This document shows, piece by piece, positions 33,244 to 42,533 of a DNA stretch of 64,000 bases. Position numbers and translations under genes: made by a program. The notes under the pieces are model-generated. The model was not told the DNA's origin and made no database searches. It saw only the letters and a program-made list of their open reading frames with translations. Where the stretch lies: assembly GCF_003286085.1 (NCBI RefSeq), contig NW_020825607.1, positions 1-64,000 on the forward strand. The letters run 5' to 3'. The stretch is from Drosophila persimilis. Lineage: Eukaryota; Arthropoda; Insecta; Diptera; Drosophilidae. Position 1 is the stretch's first letter, and each line of letters starts with the position of its first letter.

Positions 33244-34086
33244 CTATGCTCCAGTGTTTGCCCCCTCAGTTGAACCGTACTTCTTTGGCAGCATGATCTT
33301 CTCGAACGCCTTGACTAGTTGATATGGAGCACCAAAGCACTGCATGTGGGCTTGCCTACGCAGGCCTACATCCGGGATACCTTCGATGACTCCGTCGATA
33401 AACTCCTCGTCGTCAATGACTATGCAAGATGCCAGCGCCACTTTGGCGTTGAAGTACATTGAGAACTCCTCGTTACGTCCCCATGAACGGGACTCGAACT
33501 TGCGGCGGAGCAACAGCTTGCTTTCCTTGGGATGGAAAGTGTCTTCCATGACGTTCAACAACTGATCGATTGGCAACGACATGTGCTCCGGACTCGAATG
33601 CAGCCACACCAATTCTTTGTCCTTAAGCTTCGACATTAGCATCATTAGTAGCTTCTCATTCTTCAATTTGTTCACTTTTGCAATGGCCTTAAACTGCACG
33701 ATCCAAGTTGTGACGTCATCGTTGTTTCCAGAAATGTTGCCATGATATGTTGGCAACATGTCTTTGGCGGCATTTAGCAACATGACGCCAGCGTCATTGT
33801 TGGCGGCTGGTGTTGTGTTCTCTACTCTCCCTTCCTTCTCCCTCTTGCTCTGCAGCTTCAGCAGCTCGATTTGCAATTTTAACATTTCAACCTCTGCTCG
33901 ATATTCGCCGTGGTTGTTGTTGTGCCCAGGCGCTTGCGGTGCTTTTTCGTTCTTCTCTTTGCGTTCGCTCTTCGTCGAGTCTTGATCTGCGGCTGCCTCA
34001 TCTTCCCTCTCGTTCTCGCATGTTTCGGCTGCCGGTGGTCCCTGTCCCCGCAGCTCTACTGGTATTTCGTTAAGTCTCGCTGCCAT
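33244..34086 (-). CDS. Gag (matrix/capsid part) of the mdg3-like element
   Basis: A true ATG at 34084-34086 opens 280 codons ending at TAG (33244-33246). Residues about 10-90 are charged and low-complexity with a coiled-coil-like stretch (LKLQIELLKLQSKREK); residues about 105-265 look like a Ty3/gypsy capsid (TWIVQFKAIAKVN, later SWGRNEEFSMYFNAKV). The structural protein would package the element RNA in cytoplasmic particles. The frame is open upstream of the ATG for about 36 codons and there encodes a SAP-like stretch (FSAAQLREWLESLNLPKGG), so the true start may be non-AUG or lie elsewhere. The TAG separates capsid from the zinc knuckles in the same frame. G1-G3 match residues from about 65 onward. 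Confidence 0.8.
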   Translation of the reverse strand: MAARLNEIPVELRGQGPPAAETCENEREDEAAADQDSTKSERKEKNEKAPQAPGHNNNHGEYRAEVEMLKLQIELLKLQSKREKEGRVENTTPAANNDAGVMLLNAAKDMLPTYHGNISGNNDDVTTWIVQFKAIAKVNKLKNEKLLMMLMSKLKDKELVWLHSSPEHMSLPIDQLLNVMEDTFHPKESKLLLRRKFESRSWGRNEEFSMYFNAKVALASCIVIDDEEFIDGVIEGIPDVGLRRQAHMQCFGAPYQLVKAFEKIMLPKKYGSTEGANTGA

Positions 34087-34224
34087 GGCAGCTTTGCTTC
34101 CACCTTTTGGTAGATTGAGGGACTCCAGCCATTCGCGCAGCTGGGCGGCCGAGAACTCTTCGACGTCTTCGACGGACGAGAAAAGAAAAATTTTCGCTAT
34201 TTTTCACTGGCGGCGATTGATCGT

Positions 34225-34237
34225 ATCCCACTTCTGA
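34225..34237 (-). other. Primer-binding site, tRNA-Leu-like
   Basis: Minus strand TCAGAAGTGGGAT, three bases after the LTR terminus. It matches the acceptor-stem complement of Drosophila tRNA-Leu as I recall it, a primer used by mdg3-type elements. Confidence 0.5.
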
Positions 34238-34240
34238 AAT

Positions 34241-34533
34241 TGTAGGCCGTCTAACCCGGGAATTGTAGTGACCAATATCGGTGCGTGAGTGAACTGTTTA
34301 GGTATAAAAACACAAGCCCGGCGATTTGATATAACTCTTTTTTATTAGCTGCGCGTCCGTCTCTCACAATCGCCATTTACAAAGTGAACTTACTCTCTTA
34401 TCGATGTTTCTTATCCGATATCTCACTATTGGTATTTCCCGCCGAGTGTATCGATGGTGCGGTAAATACCAATGCGCGCTGTATGCTATTTTAAATACTA
34501 GTTGAATGCCTCACTAATTATTACCTTGCTACA
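34241..34533 (-). repeat. 5' LTR of the mdg3-like element
   Basis: 293 bp, identical to the 3' LTR. It follows TTTCAGAAGTGGGAT of the primer site (minus strand) and precedes the TTGG target duplication. Confidence 0.92.
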
Positions 34534-34740
34534 TTGGGTAGTACCAGGAGTGGCATCTGTACCTCTTGTTCGTCTAGTTTGACGCGCGCTAGCAAGATCT
34601 TAGTTATCTCGCGACCTGAGCCGTCGGCTAGGCGTAGCGGGACGCATGCGGCTCACAGGTCGTTATCGCGGCCGAGTTTGCGGGCGAGGTCAGCGTTAAT
34701 GAAGCTTCGGGACGCCCTGGTTGTAGTAGCCAGCACAAAA
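34534..34740 (-). pseudogene. Gypsy-like protease fragment of F2, upstream part
   Basis: Continues F2 across the mdg3-like insertion. Minus strand encodes RSFINADLARKLG...REITKILLARVKL of an aspartic protease; the DTG expected just before RSFI reads TTRA instead, so the catalytic Asp is lost. Its right edge at 34740 joins unrelated sequence, at the same place as in F3 (42533). Confidence 0.65.
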
Positions 34741-35263
34741 ATATAGGGAATTGTTTATCTTCTTTCGTCTCGTGAGACCCCTAGTGATCTTTCAAATGAT
34801 CAAGCTTTAGCCGCTCTTAAGGTTGGATCAAAGCTTTAGGCGCTCTTAAGTCCGAACGCCCACGCACACATGCAAGCGACGGACAGTGGGAAGCATAGAC
34901 GGCAATCGTACGATTGCACAGTTAAGCTATGCTGTGCATTAGACGATCGTCTAATCCTGATCGAATGTTTTAGATCATACGATTGCACAGTTAGTAAAAA
35001 TCTCAAAGCTCTGCTGCACAGGCTAGTCAATCCTTCGTCTATTACTGCTTTGAACAATAGAAGAAAGTTGATCGATCTGTAAAGACGTGATAATTCCCGA
35101 GTGCGAGCAACATACACAGTGCACACATATATATATATAGTGCTGTCCGGAAAATATATATATTTCCACATATATATGCTGGAAGCATATAATTACAAGT
35201 GCCGTACAGTCCAGTGGTCTCTGAATAAGAAGAATTTAGTGCAGATATATTTGGGGAAAAAAG

Positions 35264-35314
35264 GTATGTTTTCATATTAGTGCCGTGCACGTGCTGACAT
35301 AACCTATGTTGCAG
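35264..35314 (+). other. Possible 51-bp intron
   Basis: AAG|GTATGTTT at the left, TGTTGCAG|G at the right and a CTGAC branch-like site 20 bp before the end. The length suits the short-intron class of Drosophila. It is conserved in the copy near 43058-43108. No flanking coding frame was identified. Confidence 0.4.
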
Positions 35315-35920
35315 GGAAGTGTACCTAAGCTGCCACATCGCGGTATAGTCTCGAGAAGACTACACTGGGAGCTGGCTTAGGCGTACAGTTGTCGAGGTCT
35401 CTCCAACTCCAACCATAATTCATCTTTTCTGGACCTTATATTACCACCGAGTTCGGAATCTCCAAAGATCCAAGTGAACCAGATCAGCCTCAATCGCCAA
35501 GAATATTTAGTGCTGCTCAGTCATTAATAACTAAATATAGGCTTGGCGGAAGATTCGTCAATACGGCCAGGAACCTATACATCGCACCTACAAAGCAGCC
35601 GCACGGGATCCAGTTTTGTCCAAGTTTATCAAGTTCCAACGCATAAACATCAGCAGTTTAACGTAATGTAACTGAAACTTTATTAACACCCCTCTTTGAT
35701 TTTACGCGCATACATATCTACATACATATGTGCATATGCACAGTAAATTGTCTTTCGTTTGTTACTTTTTGGTTGAATTTTCGCGATAGCGCATAACAAT
35801 TAAATTTCTGTCTGTATTATGAAAACCAAAACAACTGGCTGATGACTATGCGATGTTGTTTGTAGCGTAATTGTATTGTATGCATTATTTATTTATGATT
35901 TCCATATTTTAAACAGCTGC

Positions 35921-35983
35921 GGTCAACATCTACGACATCATTGGGCCCAACGATCAGCCTAAGACAATAACGCCGGAGTGAGT
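35921..35983 (+). other. Possible 63-bp coding exon
   Basis: Preceded by TTCCATATTTTAAACAG (polypyrimidine plus AG) and followed by GTGAGTAAT at 35984. One frame is fully open and reads NIYDIIGPNDQPKTITPE. In the duplicate near 43764-43826 the only difference I see is ATC to ATT, silent in this frame. I do not recognise the protein. Confidence 0.35.
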
Positions 35984-36134
35984 AATTATGTACAGCGAAA
36001 GTAGTTTGGTCAAAAGAGCCTATTGGCTTGAAAGTGTAGATATTCAAACCCGTCTGCTCAGTGTGTATAATGCACCCCAGTCTGATCTAGCTTTTGTTTA
36101 CGATTTCGATTCTTATTCTCTAGTTTATATATAT

Positions 36135-36820
36135 AGTGACATATCTATAGTCCATGCTCCGCATACCCTTGTCTATGTCTATTACCCTGCACCCACAATA
36201 CTATAAACAATCCGACACCCTCAGCCTCGAAACCCCATAAACAATCTCACGCTCGAAATGGACCACGCGTAGCCGATTGCAGGCAATGTAAACAAACACC
36301 CTAAGCTAGAAGTGGAACATAAAACAATAGATGCCGCACTAGAATCCAGCCGCACTAAAATCCAGCCGCACTAGAATCACGCCACTCTTCAGAGATCAAT
36401 TACTAATCGATTCTCAAGAACCACGCCATCGTAGCTGACCAATCAGAGGCCCTATTCTCAGCCACCCCCAAGTAATGCAACACCGATCATACGCAGCGGA
36501 AGCCTTTCATCAAAAGCCGGCTTTCCCACATATCGATCGAGTCACGTACTCCATCTCCGAAGCCGAAGTCGAAGCCAACGCCTCCGAATCCAAATCCGAA
36601 TCCCAAGCCGAGCATCATGATATAAATAGTCTACATTTAAGAAGGCAAATCAGTTCTGTTCAAGACAAACGTCAATCGCGACACCGTCGGAGAATTCAAC
36701 AAAAGTTTATTCCATTCAAGACATCGGACATCAGTCATCGTCGGGGAAATAACTAATCAATGTGCACTAAGTTTAAGTGAAAGAATAAAATCTTTTTTAA
36801 AACGTAAACTGCTTTAAACT
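36135..36820 (+). repeat. LTR of a 17.6/297-like element, copy 1
   Basis: Begins AGTGACATATCT, the start type of 17.6/297/tom LTRs, and ends near an AATAAAATC poly(A) signal at 36784 and an AACT. No primer-binding site or coding region follows, so it is a solo or truncated LTR. Copy 2 is at 43996-44568; a more distant relative with its primer site is at 48916-49522. The right end is approximate. Confidence 0.5.
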
Positions 36821-37007
36821 AATGAATTTATAACGAAACTTATATGATAATTAGGATTAAGGGAATATTACCCACAAATTAGAACCTAAGTCAATTGTTG
36901 TGTTTCTACAACTGCAACGTAATGAATATTGAAATTGAAGTCTCACATTATATTAAAATATGAATCGTTTTGGATTGAAATGAATCTTTAAAATCATAAA
37001 AATGGTC
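36821..37007. other. AT-rich spacer, nothing recognised
   Basis: No open frame, terminal motif or repeat copy was recognised between the 17.6-like LTR and the next LTR. Confidence 0.4.
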
Positions 37008-37462
37008 TGTCGAGTATCCGTGCCAGGATCTTATAAAATGTGGCAAATCTTAGTAAAGGATTCATCAAGGGACAATGCAAGAACTCGAACGCATTGGCAT
37101 GGTAGGGTGGGTACAGAAGAGAGGGACATTCCACACCGAGGTTCTCTATAAATAGAAATGGTTCATGGTTCATGGGCTTTTATTTGGCGTATCGGCGCTA
37201 TCGGTATTTCAGTTTACTTTGTTCTTGTATAATCACTTATAGTTTCCCGTAAAGTGCACTATTTAAATGTAGTGGAGTACGATAGTACAATTAGGTGAGG
37301 AAGAACCCCGACCATCCGGCGAGCTAGACCCGAGCCTAGCAAGAGTGCACACGACCAACCCTATTTGTACGCCGCCCTTAAGTTCAGTTATAGTCATCTG
37401 CTGATATCAATGGCCTATATATCTGTTTACATATATATATTTAAACTCTGGTACACTAAACA
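37008..37462 (+). repeat. 5' LTR of a gypsy-like element (family D)
   Basis: Possible start TGTCGAGTATCC and end CACTAAACA, followed after four bases by a primer-binding site. A TATA box (CTATAAATAG) is at about 37148. The matching 3' LTR is not in the window, so the left boundary is a guess. Confidence 0.5.
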
Positions 37463-37466
37463 TTTA

Positions 37467-37484
37467 TGGCGCCCAACGTGGGGC
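37467..37484 (+). other. Primer-binding site, tRNA-Lys type
   Basis: TGGCGCCCAACGTGGGGC, which matches the known tRNA-Lys1,2 primer-site sequence of retroelements. It fixes plus-strand orientation for the element that follows. Confidence 0.75.
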
Positions 37485-38162
37485 CAGGCAACTTGCCTTA
37501 AAATATAAAACCAATTCAGAGCCGATATTAAAATTTGGATTTATAGTGTCTTACTATATAGGCCGTTTATTTTAATAAGACAAGCATATCTTGCCTTGGT
37601 TCTACAAGCTCAACCGGTAATACATCAAAATTTCAGCGAAACATTTTCTTTTGCAAAATATTGCACAAAGGTTAAATATTTCAAAATTTATACTTAGGCT
37701 CGGTTTTCGGATTTAGCAACTGCAATTCATTTGATTCGGATTGGTTGACCAAATCAGACCTATAGTATCGAATTGTGAGTATCAGAGACAGTTATGCAAT
37801 TCCATACAGTGATCAGAATAAACAGGAATTGTTTTAGGATTTTGCGGTTCCAATTCATTTCATTTTGGATTGATCGACCAAAGCAAACCTGCTTTTTCAC
37901 TTTAGGCATCTTGAGTTATTCGGATTTACAATTTTATATTGCCAAATCGCGATAGTTGTCCAATGATTCAGTGCACGAGGTCATTAACTTATAAATAGTC
38001 CATATTAACGAAAATAGAAAAGCCTACTGAAACCAAATAGATATTTTGTAAGTATTCTGGCATGTGGGAAAGACAGATATTATTATTACAATTAATACCT
38101 TCTTATATAATTTTTTTTATTAGTTTTTTTTCTTTAATTCCTTAAATATTGTCTGATACACA
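37485..38162 (+). other. Untranslated leader of family D element
   Basis: About 680 bp of AT-rich sequence between the primer site and the gag start, with no long frame. It repeats short motifs (TTGCGGTTCCAATTCATTT near 37840 and a similar stretch near 37720). Confidence 0.5.
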
Positions 38163-38381
38163 ATGGCTGTAAGGCGAAGTACAGATGATATAACAACTGC
38201 TTTGCAAGAAGCAGAACCATTTTGTGGAATTTGCAACGAAGTATTGGGAACTAGTGAGATTATAGCCACAAATTCCATAAACTTTGTATTTTGGAACAGA
38301 TTAGGACAAACCCAAAATGTCCCACCTGTTCATTAGATTGTTCTACTCTGGCACTAACATTCTCTAACACACGTTGTTAGC
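38163..38381 (+). pseudogene. Gag N-terminus with CxxC zinc-finger-like motif (family D)
   Basis: ATG at 38163 opens 72 codons to TAG at 38379. Residues about 21-24 (CGIC) and 54-57 (CPTC) form two CxxC pairs plus further Cys, suggesting a RING/zinc-ribbon-like fold. It lies 680 bp after the primer site, where gag should begin. The frame ends before the rest of gag, which continues in a different frame from 38491. Family membership is inferred from position. Confidence 0.5.
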
Positions 38382-38490
38382 CGAGCTTAACGCCGATGTA
38401 ACACGTCCAGCTAGTGCTAACGAATCTTTTAGCACAATAGACGGAACGTCTAATCGACCTTAAAAGGGCCAAAAGTTTATTAGAAGGGGT

Positions 38491-39276
38491 ATGAATACGA
38501 GATCAACTCAACGATCCAGGTTAGATCGCTCCCCAACAGAAACTGAAACCAACAACACAACCCTTCCAATAGCCACTCAAGTGGAAATCGCTAACTACGT
38601 CCAGTCTGCTGTAAGCATTCAACAGGCTCAGTTAATGGAACAACTAACTTCATTTTTAAGCAAAACAATTGAATCTTCGATTCAAAATCAATTAGCGTCA
38701 CTCCAGTTGACACAACCATAACATATCACTCCCGATGTTTCCGGTGACAATAACATTAACCAAACAAATAACGTGGGTATCGGTCAAGCACGAGATAGTC
38801 ACGCAGAAGTTCTTTTAGATTTTTCAAGAGCGAGTGCAAATCGAAGTAATTCGAGCTCACACGTAGCACCAGAAAAAGTTTCCAGTATAATGCAGAATTG
38901 GCGCATTAAGTTCGATGGTTAAAAAACATGCATGAGGATGGATGAGTTTATTTATCGAGTACGTTCTCTAACGCAACAAAATCTTTATAACAATTATCAA
39001 TTGCTTTGTGATCACTTGTATCTTTTATTCGCGGGAAAAGCTAGTAATTGGTACTGGAAATTCCATCGAACTTACCCAAACTTTAATTGGGATACGTTTT
39101 GTATAGAGTTTAGACGAAGATTTTAAGATGTTGAGACCGACTATGTAAAAAGATTAGGAAACGTCGTCAGGGCGAAAACGAATCCTTCGATGACTTTCAA
39201 TTTGCTATCGAAGATCTCGTGGATAGGCTTCAAAATTCGGTTACAGAAGAAGATGTTGTAAATCTACTTATTAGTA
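38491..39276 (+). pseudogene. Gag capsid region, family D, broken
   Basis: One frame from ATG 38491 encodes a polar N-terminal region and then a Ty3/gypsy capsid (NWRIKFDG, MDEFIYRVRSLTQQ, FAGKASNWYWKF, WDTFCIEFRRRF). It is interrupted by three in-frame stops at 38719, 38920 and 39124 and by a frameshift near 39150. After the shift capsid continues as ESFDDFQFAIEDLVDRLQNSVTEEDVVNLL. It runs without a stop into the inserted GC-rich segment at 39277-39281. Not functional. Confidence 0.7.
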
Positions 39277-39280
39277 GATC

Positions 39281-39600
39281 ACGCCTGCATGGCGTGATGT
39301 TCCTGTTCCTGTTCTCCGACTTCTACAAAGTCAAATACCTGAATGTGACACGTCGTCGCCGGCAGGCCGTCAAGGCCAACGGTCATGCCAATGGCCATGG
39401 CCTGCACACAAACGGGCACAGCAAGCACTTGGGCAACGGCGATGCACTGGTCGCCGGCAGCAATAAGGGGGCCTGCATGCCCGTGCTGGAGGACGAGTAC
39501 GTGACGAGGAACGGGAACGGGAACGGGCATGTCGGTGGCGGCGATTTCGAGGACGGCTTCTTCAAGGAGGGTGCGTTGTCCAGCAACGGCAACAAATACG
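39281..39600 (+). pseudogene. Fragment resembling an ELOVL fatty-acid elongase C-terminus, inside gag
   Basis: GC-rich, strongly C/G-ending codons within an AT-rich gag. It encodes GVMFLFLFSDFYKVKYLN, the pattern of the last membrane helix of ELOVL elongases, then basic RRRR and an Asn-Gly-His-rich tail (KANGHANGHG, TRNGNGNGHVGG) like the low-complexity tails of Drosophila elongases. The catalytic HxxHH box is not included. The frame is continuous with gag upstream (LISRSRLHGVMF) and ends at 39693. Such proteins extend very-long-chain acyl-CoA in the ER membrane. It may be a host transcript or DNA fragment picked up by the retroelement, or a fill-in at a break. The exact parent gene is unknown. 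Confidence 0.6.
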
Positions 39601-39756
39601 TTTTATACACAAAACAATTCACCTCGGAAAAATTCCAAGCCCACTCTTCACTTAAAGATTGCCAACAGATCGCTATTATGACGAGAGGTACGTAAGCACG
39701 AGCAGTTTTATAACGATATAAAATCGGTCAAGCAAAGGACTCTTCGCTCATACGTA

Positions 39757-40035
39757 TTGGAATTGTCAGGTCCAGACGATAGCGAGCAGCTATTCGATGA
39801 CTTGGTTGAGCATAATGAAGTGTCTCAAATACAACGTCGTACTTCACAGACAGTTCCAACTTGCTGGAACTGTGACAAAAAAGGTCATAAATTTGACGAT
39901 TGTGTAGGTCCTCGTAAGATATTTTGCTACGGGTGTGGAACAAAAGATACTTACAAGCCGGTATGTCCCAAATGTAACCCTCCGGGAAACCTGCAGAAGG
40001 ATGTGTTAAACAACAACAAGCAGACACATCCTTAG
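39757..40035 (+). pseudogene. Nucleocapsid zinc knuckles, family D
   Basis: Reads LELSGPDDSEQLFDDLVEHN, then CWNCDKKGHKFDDC (CCHC) and CYGCGTKDTYKPVCPKC (second, variant knuckle). The frame is open upstream from about 39684 (VRKHEQFYNDIKSVKQRTL) and ends at TAG near 40033. No protease or RT follows; the element is cut at about 40141 by fragment F3. Confidence 0.7.
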
Positions 40036-40141
40036 AAAAAATTTTGCAAGAATCACCTACTAGTTTAACGAACGACAAAAGTTTAAGGGAGCCTAAGATC
40101 AGCTCACAAACAGTAGAGGAAACACTGCCTACGGCATATCA

Positions 40142-42533
40142 GCAGCCCTGCACGTACCGTCGCACGTCTCAGTGTAGTCCTGGCCAGTAATATCGTTGCG
40201 TTGTCCTCAGGATGGTTTTCCGGACGCCAAGGTGTCCTGCTGTTGCTTCGTCGCGGAGTACTCTCGTCCGCTCGTTTTCGGCCACGCATAGTTTCCATGG
40301 TATGCGGTCGTCGTCGTCGGCTTCGTGTCCTAGATAGCGGTATAGCTGCCCATTTTCGTGCGTGTAATCTGCAGTTTTCGGATCGCCCAGATGACGGCGA
40401 GGCATTACTTGTCGGTGGCCGAGTAGTTTTCTTCCGCCTTGTTGAGGCGTCGACTGACGTATGCGATGACCCGCTCTTTCCCTTTGATCTCTTGGGTGAG
40501 GACCGCGCCTACTTCCAGGTTGCTTGCGTCCGTCTGCAGGGAAAACTTGATGTTAAAGTCTGGGCAGGCGAGTACCGGTGCGGTGGTGAGCAGTGTTTTC
40601 AGCTCGTCGAAGTCGTCTTGTTGTTCTTGGCCCCATGTCCATGCTTTCCCTTTCTTCAGCAGCAGTGACATTGGTTGGACTACGGTGGCAAAGTTTGGGA
40701 CAAATCTGCGGTACCACCCCGCCATGCCTACGCATTGTCGTAGCTCCGTCAGGTTGGTCGGCGGCCTCTGATCCTTTACCGCTGCGATTTTGTCGGGGTC
40801 CGTGTGGATACCCAGGCACACTTGTCAGTGTTGATCCGTGGGTTTGCCTTCAGCAGTCGTGCGAAAACTTCTTTCAGGTGTTCCGTGAAGCTTTTCCTGA
40901 CGATGACGATGTCGTCGAGATATGCGAACGCGAACGGTTCCATGTCTGCGCCGATAACGGCTTCGAGGGTCCGTTGAAACGTGGCTCCCGCGGAATGTAA
41001 ACCGAAAGGCATTACTGTGTATTGGTATAATCCTAGGCCGGGTATCGTGAATGCCGTGGCTTCGCGGCTGTCGCGGGCCATTGGTATCTGCCAATATCCG
41101 TTTTTCTGTCGTGATGAAGTGGGCATTTCGGAGTCGCTCTAGTATGTAGTCGATCCTGGGTAGCGGGTACGCGTCCGGGATAGAACGCTCGCTTAGCTGC
41201 CGATAATCTACACACATGCGCCATCTCCCGTCCTTTTTGCGGACCAGGACTCCGGGATGGTTCCATTAGGTCCTCTGGTATCAGTTGGTCGACCGCTGTT
41301 TTATGGGTCGGTTGTCCCTCATGACCATGGTGTGTTTTCCTCGTCTAGAAATTCTTGTATTTTCGGCACGATGTCGGGAGGCCATGGGTCGGAGATCCGT
41401 TCTGAATCGTCCTCGGGTGGTTCGTCGATTCCTGGGTCGCAAGTGTGGTCGGGGTTTTCGGGGAGGATTGTTGTGTCGAATGCGCTTGGTGGTTCGACTT
41501 CGCGAGTGTATTCGCTTATGCTGTCGACGACGGCGGGTGCCTCGATCATGAGTAGGGGGCTCGTGTGTGTCCTGAGGGGCACTTGCGCGACGTTATACTC
41601 ATCGTGATGTACGAACGTGCGGGTGTCGATGGCGATCGTAGCGTTTGACAAACGGCTAGTTTGGGCGATGAAGGTCACCGACATGGTTCCCGGCGTGGTG
41701 CTGGGCCGCGTGCCGGCGCCGTACGAGGTGTTGCCCGGGAGGCGTTCCATGATGTCGGGGACGATCGATGGTGCGTCGGCTCCAGGTGCGTCGGGGTTCC
41801 GATGGGTGCCCCGTGTGGCAGTAATCGCCTTTCCCGGTTCTTGCCTGAGAGGACGCTGGAGTAGTGGGCCAGGGCGACAGTCGGAGGTGGTACCTCGAGC
41901 GCCTGGGTGCTGCGTGGCGGCCATCGTTGCTGGGGCTGGGTTGTCTTCTGGAGAGGCGTCCTGGGTTCCTTTCCCTTCGTTGGTGGAACCGCGTCGGTGC
42001 CCTCGGGAGACCGGCTAGCTTTCTTCGTTGCTTTGCTTAGTTTTGGGTTTCTCGGAGTGGGCCTGGGGCTACTGTGCCTCGTCGTGGCCGTGGGTTCTGT
42101 TTTCCTTGTTCCTTGTGCTCTTATCTCGTGTCGTGGCGGGGAATTCGTTGGCGGCGGAGGTCTCGAGTTCGTGGGTCCGGGGGCGTTTACTTGGCTGGCG
42201 GTGATAATCGGCGTGTTTGGGATGGGGCGTTGGGGGCCTTGGAGATGGAGGCGTGTGGCGCCACATTGTATTGTGGTTTCAATGGCGCACAGGAAATCCA
42301 TCCCTATGATGGCTTGCTCTAACATATTGGGTAGTACCAGGAGTGGGATCTGTGCCTCTTGTTCGTCTAGTTTGACGCGCGCTAGCAAGATCTGAGTTAT
42401 CTCTCGAGCTGAGCCGTCGGCTAGGCGTATCGGGACGCATGCGGCTCGCAGGTCGTTATCGCGGCCGAGTTTGCGGGCGAGGTCAGCGTCAATGAAGCTT
42501 CGGGACGCCCTGGTTGTAGTAGCCAGCACAAAA
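40142..42533 (-). pseudogene. Gypsy-like protease-pol fragment F3
   Basis: Minus strand order from 42533 down: protease (RSFIDADLARKLG, IIGMDFLCAIETTIQ; TTRA in place of the catalytic DTG), long proline/threonine-rich linker, RT (VDYRQLSERSIPD, FAYLDDIVIV) with a deletion near 40817 relative to F1, RNase H (LQTDASNLEVG) ending at the TAA in TDK*CLAVIW, then the integrase HHCC start. The stop and the RNase H-integrase deletion are shared with F1 and F2, so all three descend from one defective copy. F3 keeps the uninterrupted target site of the mdg3-like insertion near 42330. Confidence 0.75.

Larger units (their letters stand above)
29191..34533 (-). mobile_element. Full-length mdg3-like Ty3/gypsy retrotransposon
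   Basis: 5,343-bp element on the minus strand with two 293-bp LTRs that I read as identical base for base, TG...CA ends and a 4-bp target duplication TTGG (29187-29190 and 34534-34537). The uninterrupted target is visible in the paralogue F3 near 42326-42340 (ACATATTGGGTAG), which proves the insertion. Order 5'-3': LTR, tRNA-Leu-like PBS, gag, zinc knuckles, protease, RT, RNase H, integrase, LTR; no env. Despite its youth it carries an in-frame TAG, a TAA and a one-base frameshift. Confidence 0.92.
34741..36134 (+). other. Unassigned single-copy-like segment with splice signals, copy 1
   Basis: No transposon protein or long frame is seen. It contains a short intron-like stretch (35264-35314) and an exon-like stretch (35921-35983) with consensus splice borders. 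AT-rich spacer with a TA microsatellite lies near 35129-35163. It is duplicated with about 97% similarity at 42534-43995. It may be a fragment of a host gene or of an unrecognised repeat. Confidence 0.35.

Noticed and set aside
34870..35082. 70-codon frame near 34870 as a host protein
   Set aside because: No recognisable domain, overlapping frames on both strands and ordinary base composition; only the splice-like signals nearby are worth noting.
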